NCBI GenBank assembly: GCA_913019965.1 | Contig: CAJVZR010000043.1 | Location: 1-35,215, forward strand | DNA length: 35,215 nt | Direction of reading: 5' to 3' | Source: an uncultured Oleispira sp. | Lineage (GTDB): Bacteria; Pseudomonadota; Gammaproteobacteria; Pseudomonadales; Oceanobacteraceae | Shown here: piece by piece, positions 1 to 8,036 of the stretch | Numbering within the stretch: position 1 is the stretch's first letter | Layout of the letters: every line of letters begins with the position of its first letter | The notes under the pieces: model-generated | What the model saw: only the letters and a program-made list of their open reading frames with translations | Database searches by the model: none | What the model was told of the DNA's origin: nothing | Program-made: the position numbers and the translations under genes

Positions 1-1703
1 ATGGTTTTAGTTTCTGGGAAATATAATGAGTGGCATAACCAGTTCTCATCATCACGTTCGGTATAATCATTACGGGCATGAGCGCCACGAGATTCTTTAC
101 GCTCAATAGCAGCAATAGCCGTTGCGTAAGCTGTCTCGAATAAGTTATCCAATTCAAGGGCTTCGATACGGGCTGTGTTATACGCACCACTCTTATCATC
201 AAGCACAGTGTTTTGAACACGCTTAGCGATTTCGTCCAACAGACCCAAGCCTTTAACCATGCTTTCGCCATCACGGAATACACCGAAATATAGCTGCATC
301 GTTTTTTGCAGATCCGCACGAACGTCCGCAACACTCTCACCAGAGGTAGAGTTGTTCAAACGATTCAAGCGAGCCATCGCACGTTCGATATCTTCTTCGC
401 TCGCATCAATTGATTCAAAGCCTTCTTTAAAGCTTTGCTCAACTTGTATACCAACAGCTCGACCGAATACAACCAAATCAAGCAGTGAGTTACCACCTAA
501 ACGGTTAGCACCGTGTACCGATACACAAGCGATCTCACCAGCAGCATAAAGACCTTCGATAACAACATCTTTACCATCTACTTGAGTCAAAGCCTGACCA
601 CCGATATTAGTCGGCACGCCACCCATCATGTAGTGACATGTAGGTACTACAGGAATTGGCACTTTAACAGGATCCGCGTGAGCGAAGGTACGAGAAAGCT
701 CAAGAATACCAGGAAGCTTGGCATTCAAAGTTTCTTCACCTAGGTGATCAAGCTTAAGGAATACATGGTCGCCATCTTCACCACAACCACGGCCTTCTAG
801 AATCTCTAGAACCATAGAACGGGCAACAACGTCACGACCAGCAAGGTCTTTCGCGTTTGGCGCATAGCGCTCCATGAAACGTTCACCGTCTTTATTGACT
901 AAGTAACCGCCTTCACCACGACAACCTTCAGTAACAAGAACACCCGCACCAGCAATACCGGTTGGGTGGAACTGCCACATTTCGATATCTTGCATCGGAA
1001 CGCCAGCACGAATTGCCATACCAACGCCGTCACCGGTATTGATTAATGCATTCGTTGTGGACTGGTAAATACGACCAGCGCCACCAGTAGCCAATACTGT
1101 TGCTTTCGCTTTAATGTAAACAGTTTCGCCTGTTTCCATATCAATCGCGATAACACCAGCAACCTGACCTTTAGCATTCTTAACCAAATCAACCGCATAC
1201 CATTCGTTTAAGAAGGTAGTACCGCCTTTTAAGTTGCCCTGATACAGAGCGTGCAATAATGCGTGACCAGTACGGTCAGCAGCAGCACAAGTACGAGCAG
1301 CCTGAGTTGGATTATCTGGACCCTTAGACTGACCGCCGAAAGGACGTTGATAAATACGACCTTCTTCGGTACGAGAAAAAGGTAGACCCATGTGTTCAAG
1401 TTCGAAAACAGCTTGCGGGCCTACAGAACACATGTATTCGATCGCGTCTTGGTCACCAATATAATCGGAGCCTTTAACGGTATCGTACATGTGCCAGCGC
1501 CAATCATCATTCGGATCAGCAGAAGCAATCGCACACGTAATACCACCTTGAGCGGATACTGTGTGTGAACGCGTTGGGAATACTTTAGTTACACAAGCCG
1601 TTTTAATACCGGCTTCTGTTAACTGCAATGCGGCACGCATGCCTGCACCACCGCCACCGATAACGATAGCGTCATAAGATAAAGTACGGATTTTATTAGA
1701 CAT
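1..1703 (-). CDS. sdhA: Succinate dehydrogenase flavoprotein subunit (C-terminus cut by window edge)
   Basis: Catalytic flavoprotein of respiratory complex II. It oxidises succinate to fumarate on the cytoplasmic side of the inner membrane and passes electrons to SdhB. The reverse-strand translation from the ATG at 1703 begins [19 protein letters not shown]. The FAD-binding GGGGAG lies at residues 16-21, and the covalent-flavin motif [10 protein letters not shown] at 45-54 places the flavin-linked histidine at H47. QFHPTG and TEGCRGEGG active-site motifs follow. 567 codons are present against about 588 in E. coli, so only about 20 C-terminal residues are missing, off the left edge. It starts 3 nt after the sdhD stop, so translational coupling in an sdhCDA(B) operon is expected. 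Identity is certain; sdhB lies outside the window. Confidence 0.98.
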   Translation of the reverse strand, partial: MSNKIRTLSYDAIVIGGGGAGMRAALQLTEAGIKTACVTKVFPTRSHTVSAQGGITCAIASADPNDDWRWHMYDTVKGSDYIGDQDAIEYMCSVGPQAVFELEHMGLPFSRTEEGRIYQRPFGGQSKGPDNPTQAARTCAAADRTGHALLHALYQGNLKGGTTFLNEWYAVDLVKNAKGQVAGVIAIDMETGETVYIKAKATVLATGGAGRIYQSTTNALINTGDGVGMAIRAGVPMQDIEMWQFHPTGIAGAGVLVTEGCRGEGGYLVNKDGERFMERYAPNAKDLAGRDVVARSMVLEILEGRGCGEDGDHVFLKLDHLGEETLNAKLPGILELSRTFAHADPVKVPIPVVPTCHYMMGGVPTNIGGQALTQVDGKDVVIEGLYAAGEIACVSVHGANRLGGNSLLDLVVFGRAVGIQVEQSFKEGFESIDASEEDIERAMARLNRLNNSTSGESVADVRADLQKTMQLYFGVFRDGESMVKGLGLLDEIAKRVQNTVLDDKSGAYNTARIEALELDNLFETAYATAIAAIERKESRGAHARNDYTERDDENWLCHSLYFPETKT

Positions 1704-1706
1704 GAT

Positions 1707-2054
1707 TTATACGCCCCACAAAATATCAATGCCCCATACTAGATATACGAATACAAACGCCGCAGTTACTAGTAGGAAAAGGAAACGAATACCCGTTGGC
1801 TTGATGTAGTCAGTAGCGATTGTCCACATACCAACCCAGCCATGCGCACAAATCGAAATCAAAGCTAATAAGCTAGCGATCTTCATTGCAGTGCAAGAAA
1901 ACAATTGTTGCCAATCGCTATATTGCATATCAGGGTGAGCAATAACAAAGCCCAACAAGAACAAGGTGTAAACTGCTAAAATAACTGCAGTTAATCGTTG
2001 AATGACCCAGTCGTATAACCCACTGCGTCCTAAATTAGTAATACTTGCTACCAT
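1707..2054 (-). CDS. sdhD: Succinate dehydrogenase membrane anchor subunit SdhD
   Basis: Second membrane anchor of complex II, contributing to the ubiquinone and haem b sites. It is 115 residues from the ATG at 2054, with three predicted hydrophobic helices. The start MVASITNLGRSGLYDW aligns with E. coli SdhD (MVSNASALGRNGVHDF), so I prefer this ATG to the in-frame TTG at 2060. A GGAG Shine-Dalgarno sits about 8 nt upstream. The haem-region His in ICAHGW and the Asp-Tyr of ATDYIKP correspond to E. coli H71 and D82/Y83. The start overlaps the sdhC stop by 7 nt (ATGGTAG), a typical coupled junction. The protein ends just before sdhA. Confidence 0.95.
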   Translation of the reverse strand: MVASITNLGRSGLYDWVIQRLTAVILAVYTLFLLGFVIAHPDMQYSDWQQLFSCTAMKIASLLALISICAHGWVGMWTIATDYIKPTGIRFLFLLVTAAFVFVYLVWGIDILWGV

Positions 2055-2422
2055 ACCCAAACTCCAGCCAAAGCGATCACGATTGCACCACCTACCAAGG
2101 TAATAATGGCACCAACTTTTCCGCCTTCTTTGGTTTCACCAATGCCTGCATCCATTACAAGGTGTTTAATACCCGCAACTAGGTGGTAACCTATTGCAGA
2201 TAAAATCAACCAAGTAATCAATTTTACAAGACCGTTATCAAACGTCGCTTTCAGCTCAGCGAAACTCTCTGCTGATTCAAGGGATGCATTTAATGCAACC
2301 AACATGAAAGCAACAGCAAAGAATAATGCGAAACCAGAAATACGATGAAGGATAGAGGCCTTTGCAGGAAGTGGGAGCTCTATAGTAGTCAGATCCAGAT
2401 TTTTAGGTCTATTGCTATTCAC
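2048..2422 (-). CDS. sdhC: Succinate dehydrogenase cytochrome b556 subunit SdhC
   Basis: First membrane anchor of complex II, 124 residues with three transmembrane helices (about 28-46, 66-90 and 104-124). N-terminal RPKNLDL and ASILHRISG match the family. S23 and R27 align with the E. coli quinone-site residues S27 and R31. H80 in GYHLVAGIKH is the expected haem b ligand (E. coli H84). The start is a GTG at 2422 because the conserved NLDL motif begins at residue 8 and the only nearby upstream ATG terminates after four codons. The ribosome site is weak (GATGAG). It leads the sdhCDA operon and is divergent from gltA. Confidence 0.95.
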   Translation of the reverse strand: MNSNRPKNLDLTTIELPLPAKASILHRISGFALFFAVAFMLVALNASLESAESFAELKATFDNGLVKLITWLILSAIGYHLVAGIKHLVMDAGIGETKEGGKVGAIITLVGGAIVIALAGVWVW

Positions 2423-2449
2423 GGCTCATCTACACTCTATTTTATTGTC

Positions 2450-2470
2450 ACTGTTTAAAAACTAAACAGT
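2450..2470. repeat. Perfect inverted repeat in the sdhC leader
   Basis: ACTGTTTA (2450-2457), spacer AAAAC, then TAAACAGT (2463-2470): perfect 8-bp arms. It lies 28-48 nt upstream of the sdhC GTG, downstream of the candidate promoter, so in the transcript it would form a short hairpin in the leader. In DNA it could be an operator. No T-run follows on the minus strand, so it is not an intrinsic terminator. Confidence 0.6.
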
Positions 2471-2500
2471 TAACGTTGGCTTAAAATAATCAACAACAAA

Positions 2501-2534
2501 CTGCATAACGTTTACGCAGATAAATGTCGCGACA
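2501..2534. promoter_or_regulatory. Two adjacent operator-like palindromes at the sdh transcription start region
   Basis: The first is a 19-nt near-perfect palindrome at 2501-2519 (CTGCATAA-CGT-TTACGCAG, one mismatch). The second is a perfect 10-nt palindrome TGTCGCGACA at 2525-2534. The second covers the expected start point of the candidate sdh promoter (-10 at 2541-2536, reading on the minus strand). The placement would suit repressor binding; the regulator is unknown. Confidence 0.4.
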
Positions 2535-2535
2535 A

Positions 2536-2564
2536 ATTATAATCATCCATACACTGTTTTACAA
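2536..2564 (-). promoter_or_regulatory. Candidate sigma-70 promoter for the sdh operon
   Basis: Read on the minus strand: -35 TTGTAA (2564-2559), a 17-nt spacer, then a perfect -10 TATAAT (2541-2536). This would start RNA near 2529, giving an sdhC leader of about 107 nt that contains the inverted repeats. The -10 is perfect and the spacing ideal; the -35 matches consensus at 4 of 6. Confidence 0.5.
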
Positions 2565-2747
2565 ACTATAAGGCGCAACTAAAATAAAACTTCATTTTTT
2601 AAACGCGCTAATTACGACAATTAGTCTAGTATACTTTCTGTACAAGAAAAATTTTTAACGAGATTTAGTGCGGGCTACAGACAATTTAAAAGCGCTATAG
2701 CAACCTAAGTTGACAACAAATATGCGCCCTCTAGAGCATTTGAGTAA

Positions 2748-2775
2748 TTGACAATCACACCAGACGCTCTATAGT
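2748..2775 (+). promoter_or_regulatory. Candidate sigma-70 promoter for gltA
   Basis: Perfect -35 TTGACA at 2748-2753, a 16-nt spacer, and -10 TATAGT (5 of 6) at 2770-2775. The start point would fall near 2782, about 80 nt before the gltA ATG. A second TTGACA at 2710-2715 has no good -10 at the proper distance. Confidence 0.5.
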
Positions 2776-2861
2776 TTCGCCCTTTATTTAAGCAGTAAAT
2801 TAAGCGCAGAAAGCTTTTTTAACTCGAATAACGCAAATGAATTCAGTAGCAGGAGGCCTTC

Positions 2862-4142
2862 ATGGCTGATATTAAAGCGACACTTACCGTCGATGGCATT
2901 GAAGAAAACTTAGAATTGCCAGTATACAAAGGCACCCTAGGACAAGACGTTGTTGACGTGCGCAGCCTAACCAGTAAAAACCTTTTTACTTATGATCCTG
3001 GTTTTGTTTCTACTGCAGCGTGTGAATCTAAAATTACTTTCATCGATGGTGCAAAAGGTGTTTTATTACACCGCGGCTACCCTATCGATCAACTTGCTGA
3101 AAATTCTGACTACTTAGAAACGTGTTTCTTATTGCTTCATGGCGAGCTACCAACAGCTGAAGAAAAAGCAACGTTTGTAAGCACTATTAAGAACCACACA
3201 ATGGTTCACGAACAGCTTAACCATTTCTTTAATGGTTTCCGTCGTGATGCTCACCCAATGGCCGTTATGTGTGGTGTTGTAGGTGCTTTATCAGCGTTTT
3301 ATCATGACTCTATGGATATCAGCAATCCTCAGCATCGCCTAATCTCAGCACACCGTTTAATCGCAAAGATCCCAACGCTTGCTGCTATGGTTTATAAGTA
3401 TTCTATTGGCCAGCCGTTTATGTATCCACGTAACGACCTGTCTTATTCTGAAAACTTTTTACACATGATGTTCAATACTCCATGTGATGAGAAGCCAATC
3501 AGCCCTGTTCTTGCCAAAGCAATGGACCGCATCTTCTTATTGCACGCTGACCACGAGCAAAATGCTTCAACGTCTACAGTACGTTTAGCAGGCTCGACTG
3601 GCGCCAACCCATTCGCTTGTATCGCATCCGGTATCGCTGCACTATGGGGTCCTGCTCACGGCGGTGCTAACGAAGCCGTATTGAACATGCTTGAAGAAAT
3701 TGGTGACGAATCTAATATCGACACATTTATTGCTAAAGCTAAAGACAAAGAAGATCCTTTCCGTCTTATGGGCTTCGGTCACCGTGTTTATAAAAACTTC
3801 GACCCACGCGCAAAAGTTATGAAAAAGACTTGCGACGAAGTATTAGCAGAACTTGGCTTAGAAAACGATCCTCTATTGAAGATTGCAATCAAGCTTGAAA
3901 AGATTGCTACTGAAGACGAGTACTTCGTTAAACGTGGCCTATATCCAAACGTAGATTTCTACTCGGGCATCATCCTAAAAGCGATTGGCATTCCTTCTGA
4001 AATGTTCACTGTTATTTTTGCAACAGGCCGTACTCCTGGCTGGATTGCTCACTGGAACGAAATGATCAGCAGCGACTACCGCATTGGTCGTCCTCGCCAG
4101 CTTTATACAGGCTCTCCTAAGCGCGATTACCCTACAAAGTAA
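2862..4142 (+). CDS. gltA: Citrate synthase (type II, hexameric)
   Basis: Condenses oxaloacetate and acetyl-CoA to citrate in the cytoplasm, the first TCA step. It is 426 residues, the usual length for Gram-negative type II enzymes. The catalytic triad is visible: H266 in [10 protein letters not shown]307 in GFGHRVYKN and D365 in NVDFYSG. The ending [17 protein letters not shown] is also typical. The start is set by AGGAGG at 2851-2856, 5 nt from the ATG. It is divergent from sdhCDA and monocistronic, closed by the terminator at 4161-4189. Confidence 0.98.
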   Translation: MADIKATLTVDGIEENLELPVYKGTLGQDVVDVRSLTSKNLFTYDPGFVSTAACESKITFIDGAKGVLLHRGYPIDQLAENSDYLETCFLLLHGELPTAEEKATFVSTIKNHTMVHEQLNHFFNGFRRDAHPMAVMCGVVGALSAFYHDSMDISNPQHRLISAHRLIAKIPTLAAMVYKYSIGQPFMYPRNDLSYSENFLHMMFNTPCDEKPISPVLAKAMDRIFLLHADHEQNASTSTVRLAGSTGANPFACIASGIAALWGPAHGGANEAVLNMLEEIGDESNIDTFIAKAKDKEDPFRLMGFGHRVYKNFDPRAKVMKKTCDEVLAELGLENDPLLKIAIKLEKIATEDEYFVKRGLYPNVDFYSGIILKAIGIPSEMFTVIFATGRTPGWIAHWNEMISSDYRIGRPRQLYTGSPKRDYPTK

Positions 4143-4160
4143 TTCTGCCTTAAGAAAAAA

Positions 4161-4189
4161 GCCGCATCGTTTGTATGCGGCTTTTTTTT
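4161..4189 (+). terminator. Intrinsic terminator of gltA
   Basis: Perfect 7-bp GC-rich stem GCCGCAT (4161-4167) / ATGCGGC (4175-4181) with a 7-nt loop, followed directly by eight T residues (4182-4189) and preceded by an A-run. It lies 19 nt after the gltA stop. Confidence 0.92.
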
Positions 4190-4257
4190 GCTCTGAATTT
4201 AAGCACAGGCTTAAAAATCATCTATGCTTTCTATATTGCTAATGGATGAGATAGATC

Positions 4258-4851
4258 ATGCTAGAACCAGAGCGCCATACTCTTGGAAGTCAAAATAAAC
4301 AACCGACACTAAACTTTAGCCAAATTGGAGAAACAATCTCCATGCTAGCCTTAACGGTTGCACAAATAGAAACTAGTATGAAAGAAGGCGATCAATCTGT
4401 TAATCAACTAACCGATAGCTTTACTGACTTAGCCAGCCACAGCCAGGAAATTATTGAAGAAGCGCAAAAATTAGACGTAAATATCCCCCACGAAGCAGAA
4501 ATTCGACAAAATATGCTACAAGCCGCAGAAGGCTTAAGCGGGAAAATACAGCAGGCTGTTATCGCATTTCAATTCTACGACCGACTTAGTCAGCGCCTTG
4601 ATCACGCATCCCACAGCTTAGAAAAAATTGGACACCTAATAGCTGATTCAGGTGAGCGCTATCAAGAAGAAGCTTGGAGAAGTGTACAAGAAGACATAAA
4701 AAGCAGCTATACCATGGAAGCTGAACGCATTATGTTTGAACACATTATGCGTGGACATAGCGTAGCAGAAGCATTAGAAATCTATCACCACCAATTCAAA
4801 AAAGAAGCTGAAGAAAACTTTGATACGGATGACGATGTAGAATTATTCTAA
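4258..4851 (+). CDS. Helical protein with a CheZ-like D-x-x-x-Q motif; possible chemotaxis phosphatase
   Basis: I do not recognise a named family with certainty. The 197-residue protein has no signal peptide or membrane segment and is almost wholly amphipathic helix: heptad-like stretches at about 20-70 and 80-130, then an acidic tail ending DTDDDVELF. The segment AFQFYDRLSQRL (residues 103-114) has D108-x-x-x-Q112, the spacing of the CheZ catalytic pair (E. coli D143/Q147). The length and the short acidic-hydrophobic C-terminus also resemble CheZ (214 residues, CheY-binding C-terminal peptide). cheV lies about 900 bp away. A CheZ-type or other response-regulator partner is therefore an inference; it could instead be an unrelated coiled-coil protein. 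The start has a weak GGATGAG ribosome site. It is convergent with the MOSC gene (7-nt gap). Confidence 0.6.
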   Translation: MLEPERHTLGSQNKQPTLNFSQIGETISMLALTVAQIETSMKEGDQSVNQLTDSFTDLASHSQEIIEEAQKLDVNIPHEAEIRQNMLQAAEGLSGKIQQAVIAFQFYDRLSQRLDHASHSLEKIGHLIADSGERYQEEAWRSVQEDIKSSYTMEAERIMFEHIMRGHSVAEALEIYHHQFKKEAEENFDTDDDVELF

Positions 4852-4858
4852 ATTTTCT

Positions 4859-5671
4859 CTATTTTGAATTAATTTCCACGCTATCACCGATACTCAATTC
4901 CATACCCTTAGAATATTTAAAGGTTAGGTTCTGACCAAAATAAATCTTCTTATCACGGCGACAAAAGCGCAATAAAACAGGCAAAATACCGGCTTGTTTC
5001 AAGCCCGTTTCAGGGTTGATCGTTGGAATAACACATCGCTCGCAAGGTTTTACAACACTCATCAAAACCTGATTCGCAATCAGTCCTTGCCAATCAATTT
5101 CAGCAAAAGCTTCCGTTCCTGCAATAACAATATTAGGCCTAAAGTTTCTCGCACTGACTTCAGCATCAATACACTCTTTATTTAATGCCTCAATACTAGT
5201 TTCAGAGACGACCAATAATGGAAAACCATCCGCGTAACTCACTTTAGTTCCTAGCTCTGCATACTTTAGATCAGCAGCCCTTTCACACTCCCCTTGATAA
5301 ATTAATCGACACTCGCGATCTAGAATACGACTAAACCAGTGCGCCGCTTCGTCACCACAATCTAATCCCTTAACGTTATCAGACCAAATAGCGACATCTT
5401 GCAAGCTCCCTTCAACTGGCAAGCAAAATGATTTTTCTAGCTCAGAATCAACAGTTTGTTCAGCCCAGACCCTACCATTATCAATACGCGTTAAAATAAT
5501 GGCCATCAAAGGTAATTCGCGTTGCGTTAAGAATTCACCCGAATGGGCATCAACAAGCATCCAGCGTCGATCATAAAGAGGCCCCTTATGATCGAAGTGA
5601 AGATTTGAAACAGCGATACCTGCACAAGATTTAATCGGATAAATGAACAATTGGCTAATTAGAGGCAGCAT
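4859..5671 (-). CDS. MOSC-domain protein (YcbX-like, without ferredoxin domain)
   Basis: A 270-residue cytoplasmic protein. The MOSC N-terminal beta-barrel domain covers about 1-125 (IYPIKSCAG at 10-18, YDRRWMLVD at 33-41) and the MOSC domain about 130-268 (FRPNIV at 177-182). The conserved cysteine region KPCERCVIPTINPETG gives C210 and C213. MOSC proteins bind the molybdenum cofactor or carry sulfur; YcbX-type members take part in reducing N-hydroxylated compounds. The E. coli protein (about 369 residues) has a C-terminal 2Fe-2S domain that is absent here, so a separate electron donor would be needed. It lies 66 nt downstream of cheV on the same strand, possibly co-transcribed, without clear functional link. 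Confidence 0.88.
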   Translation of the reverse strand: MLPLISQLFIYPIKSCAGIAVSNLHFDHKGPLYDRRWMLVDAHSGEFLTQRELPLMAIILTRIDNGRVWAEQTVDSELEKSFCLPVEGSLQDVAIWSDNVKGLDCGDEAAHWFSRILDRECRLIYQGECERAADLKYAELGTKVSYADGFPLLVVSETSIEALNKECIDAEVSARNFRPNIVIAGTEAFAEIDWQGLIANQVLMSVVKPCERCVIPTINPETGLKQAGILPVLLRFCRRDKKIYFGQNLTFKYSKGMELSIGDSVEINSK

Positions 5672-5737
5672 GTAGATGTCCGTTTTACTAAGATTTAATA
5701 CACGCCATCATAATACATTTACTCGAGATAAAGATTG

Positions 5738-6679
5738 TTATTTCTCTTCCATCCCGAGCTTCTTGCGGATAATTCTCTGCACTTCTTTTGTTAGCTGTTC
5801 AGGCTGAAACTTTGATAAGAAGCCATCACAACCAACTTTTTCTACCATAGCTTTATTAAAATTACCGGATAATGAAGTGTGCAATACAATGAACATCCCC
5901 TTCAAGACTGGATCTTTACGAATTTCCGTGGTGAGCATATAGCCATCCATTTCAGGCATCTCAGCATCGGTAATCATCATTAAGACATCATTCGCGATAT
6001 CTTTTCCTTCCGCCTTCCAAGCCTCTAATACTTGATAAGCTTCCAAGCCATTATGTGTCGCAACAACATCAATCCCAAGCTTCTCAAGTACGCCTGTTAC
6101 TTGATTTAAAGCCACCTGAGAATCATCTGCAATTAAGATTTGCTTACCCTTAATGCACTCAACGAGTTCATCATCAACCCAATCATCACTAATTTCTACA
6201 TTATATGGCGTAATTTCAGCTAAAACCTTCTCAACGTCAATAATCTCAACAATTCTATCATCCATCTGCGTGATAGCCGTTAGATAATGCGAACGCCCTG
6301 CACCAGCAGGGGGTGGTAAAATCTCATTCCAATTCATATTAACGATGCGCTCAACCCCGGAAACCAAAAAGGCCTGCACTGTCATATTGTATTCAGTCAC
6401 AATGATCGTTGAATTTTCATCGATCTTAGTCGTTCCCATCTTAATTGCACGGCGCAAATCAACCACAGGAATTGTTTGACCGCGTAGATGCGTTACCCCT
6501 ACGACAACTTCATGGCGATCAGGAATCTCCGTTAGAGGTGGTAAACTAAGCACCTCTTGTACCTTGAACACATTAATTGCAAATCTCTGACTGCCACCCA
6601 AACTAAACAACAATAGCTCCAGTCTATTTTGCCCAACTAACTGGGTACGCGCGTCAACAGTGCTCAGAACACCACTCAT
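5738..6679 (-). CDS. cheV: Chemotaxis coupling/response-regulator protein CheV
   Basis: A CheW-like coupling domain (about 10-155) fused to a receiver domain (about 180-310), linking chemoreceptors to the CheA kinase with phosphorylation-dependent adaptation. It is 313 residues from the ATG at 6679. The CheV N-terminus (RTQLVGQNRLELLLFSLGG) starts right after it and GGAG lies upstream, so I prefer this to the in-frame GTG at 6691. Receiver residues are all visible: acidic pair D185/D186 (IADDSQ), phospho-acceptor D238 (TDAEMPEMDG), T268 (LHTS) and K290 (FLSK). It is divergent from the EAL-HDOD gene, with a 109-bp shared promoter region. Confidence 0.93.
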   Translation of the reverse strand: MSGVLSTVDARTQLVGQNRLELLLFSLGGSQRFAINVFKVQEVLSLPPLTEIPDRHEVVVGVTHLRGQTIPVVDLRRAIKMGTTKIDENSTIIVTEYNMTVQAFLVSGVERIVNMNWNEILPPPAGAGRSHYLTAITQMDDRIVEIIDVEKVLAEITPYNVEISDDWVDDELVECIKGKQILIADDSQVALNQVTGVLEKLGIDVVATHNGLEAYQVLEAWKAEGKDIANDVLMMITDAEMPEMDGYMLTTEIRKDPVLKGMFIVLHTSLSGNFNKAMVEKVGCDGFLSKFQPEQLTKEVQRIIRKKLGMEEK

Positions 6680-6788
6680 AGTCCACTCCACAAATGCTTT
6701 ATCCTATAAGTGTAGTCAAGCAAGATTGAAACGCATGGCATTATTTTTCATTTATCGACTACAATTAATTAGAAATCTGAGGAATAGC

Positions 6789-8021
6789 ATGCATCCAAAA
6801 ACCAATGTATTACTCGCTAGACAGCCAATCTTCGACAAAAAGCTGTCTACCATAGGCTACGAGCTGCTCTATCGTCCTATTCCAAGTGACGATGAAGGCT
6901 GGCAGCAACACTGTGGAGACCTAGCGACCAATGAGGTATTAGTGACTGCCTTTGATGATATTGGGATTGAACACGTCACCGCAGGCTGCCCTGCCTATAT
7001 CAACTTCACAGAACACTGGCTCAGTAACCCACCACCGTTCAACCCTCAAAGTGTCGTCATTGAAATCCTTGAGCATATTAAAGCCAGCGCTGAAAATGTC
7101 AGTGCGGTTGCGGCACTTAGAAAGCGTGGCTACCTAATCGCCCTCGATGACTACCTAGGCGATCCTGCTCAAGATCCATTCCTGCCCCATGTCGACATCA
7201 TTAAATTAGATATTTTAGCCTTAAAAAGTATCGACAACGCCAGACAAATCATTGAACGTAAAGGCAAAGAAAATTATTTATGGCTAGCAGAAAAAGTCGA
7301 AACCCAGCAAGAGTATGAAGCCTGTCGACAAGCAGGCTGTGACTATTTTCAAGGCTATTTTTTCAGTAAGCCGGCTAATATTTATGGCAACAAGTCGGGC
7401 AGCAATAAAGTACGAATCATCGAATTGATTTCTGAACTTCAGGATCCTGACATAACCGCTAAGCATCTTGAAGGCTTATTAGCGAAAGACCCTGCACTGA
7501 GCTTTCGCTTATTAAAACTGGTCAACTCCGCTGCTTTCAATCAGCAAAATAAGGTCGAATCGCTTCAGCGCGCTGTGATGGTTGCAGGCTTACAGCAAAT
7601 AAAGACCTGGGTTACCATGCTCAGCTTAGGTAAATTAGAAGACAAGCCAAAAGAGCTAAGCAAGCAATCTCTACAACGCGCCTTCTTTTGCCAATCCTTA
7701 TCAAAATCCATCCCTGGCATCGCCAATGATGTTGCGTTTACTGCAGGGCTTTTCTCTAATCTAGATGCCTATTTCGACACCCCTTTAGTTCAATTATTGG
7801 ACAAAATTCATTTGCAGACAGATATAAAAACAGCTCTCATAAAAAAGTCGGGCAAACTAGGATTTATTTTTACGACGGTGATTTTTATGGAAAAAGGGGA
7901 ATGGCAAAAAATTCGCTGGTCACTCTGGAAAAAAACAGGACTCGATCCGAGTGAAATTGAGTGGTTATATTTAGAATCGATTAAAGAAGCCGAGCAATTG
8001 CTCGACTCCAGTCTTAACTAA
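6789..8021 (+). CDS. EAL-HDOD two-domain signalling protein (YuxH-like)
   Basis: A 410-residue soluble protein. The EAL-like domain spans 1-197 and the HDOD domain about 205-395. The family opening LLARQPIFD...YELLYRP supports the ATG at 6789, which has AGGA upstream; the reading frame is open further 5' but that part is not conserved-looking. The EAL signature is ELL (E25), and N72, E92, D120/D121, K139, E168 and Q188 are recognisable. The loop-6 motif DDFGTG is changed to DDYLGD, so c-di-GMP hydrolysis is doubtful; such proteins usually bind nucleotide or partners instead. The HDOD part (LAKDPALSFRLLKLVNSAAF at 231-250) lacks HD metal ligands, as the family does. It is divergent from cheV, which suggests a role in motility or lifestyle control. 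It is convergent with the kinase gene (15-nt gap). Confidence 0.9.
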   Translation: MHPKTNVLLARQPIFDKKLSTIGYELLYRPIPSDDEGWQQHCGDLATNEVLVTAFDDIGIEHVTAGCPAYINFTEHWLSNPPPFNPQSVVIEILEHIKASAENVSAVAALRKRGYLIALDDYLGDPAQDPFLPHVDIIKLDILALKSIDNARQIIERKGKENYLWLAEKVETQQEYEACRQAGCDYFQGYFFSKPANIYGNKSGSNKVRIIELISELQDPDITAKHLEGLLAKDPALSFRLLKLVNSAAFNQQNKVESLQRAVMVAGLQQIKTWVTMLSLGKLEDKPKELSKQSLQRAFFCQSLSKSIPGIANDVAFTAGLFSNLDAYFDTPLVQLLDKIHLQTDIKTALIKKSGKLGFIFTTVIFMEKGEWQKIRWSLWKKTGLDPSEIEWLYLESIKEAEQLLDSSLN

Positions 8022-8036
8022 GCATCAAGAAACAAG

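Larger units (their letters stand above)
2423..2861. other. 439-bp divergent regulatory region between sdhC and gltA
   Basis: No coding sequence is convincing here. The region is AT-rich and holds a candidate sdh promoter on the minus strand, a candidate gltA promoter on the plus strand, three inverted repeats within the sdh leader side (2450-2534), and the strong gltA Shine-Dalgarno AGGAGG at 2851-2856. I see no riboswitch or small-RNA structure I can name. Central TCA genes are commonly under respiratory and carbon control, but no specific ArcA or CRP site can be assigned by eye. Confidence 0.7.

Noticed and set aside
259-743. Plus-strand open frames of 96 and 76 codons at the left end
   Set aside because: They lie antisense within sdhA, whose translation is clear with all motifs, and show no recognisable protein features.
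1-1703. sdhA as a truncated pseudogene
   Set aside because: The frame is open throughout and the missing end is simply beyond the window edge.
2055-2060. TTG start for SdhD, giving two more residues
   Set aside because: The ATG at 2054 fits the E. coli SdhD N-terminus and has a Shine-Dalgarno at proper spacing.
6660-6788. Longer N-terminus for the EAL-HDOD protein (43 extra residues)
   Set aside because: This part overlaps the 5' end of cheV on the opposite strand and is not like the family. The ATG at 6789 begins just before the conserved LLARQPIFD and has its own ribosome site.
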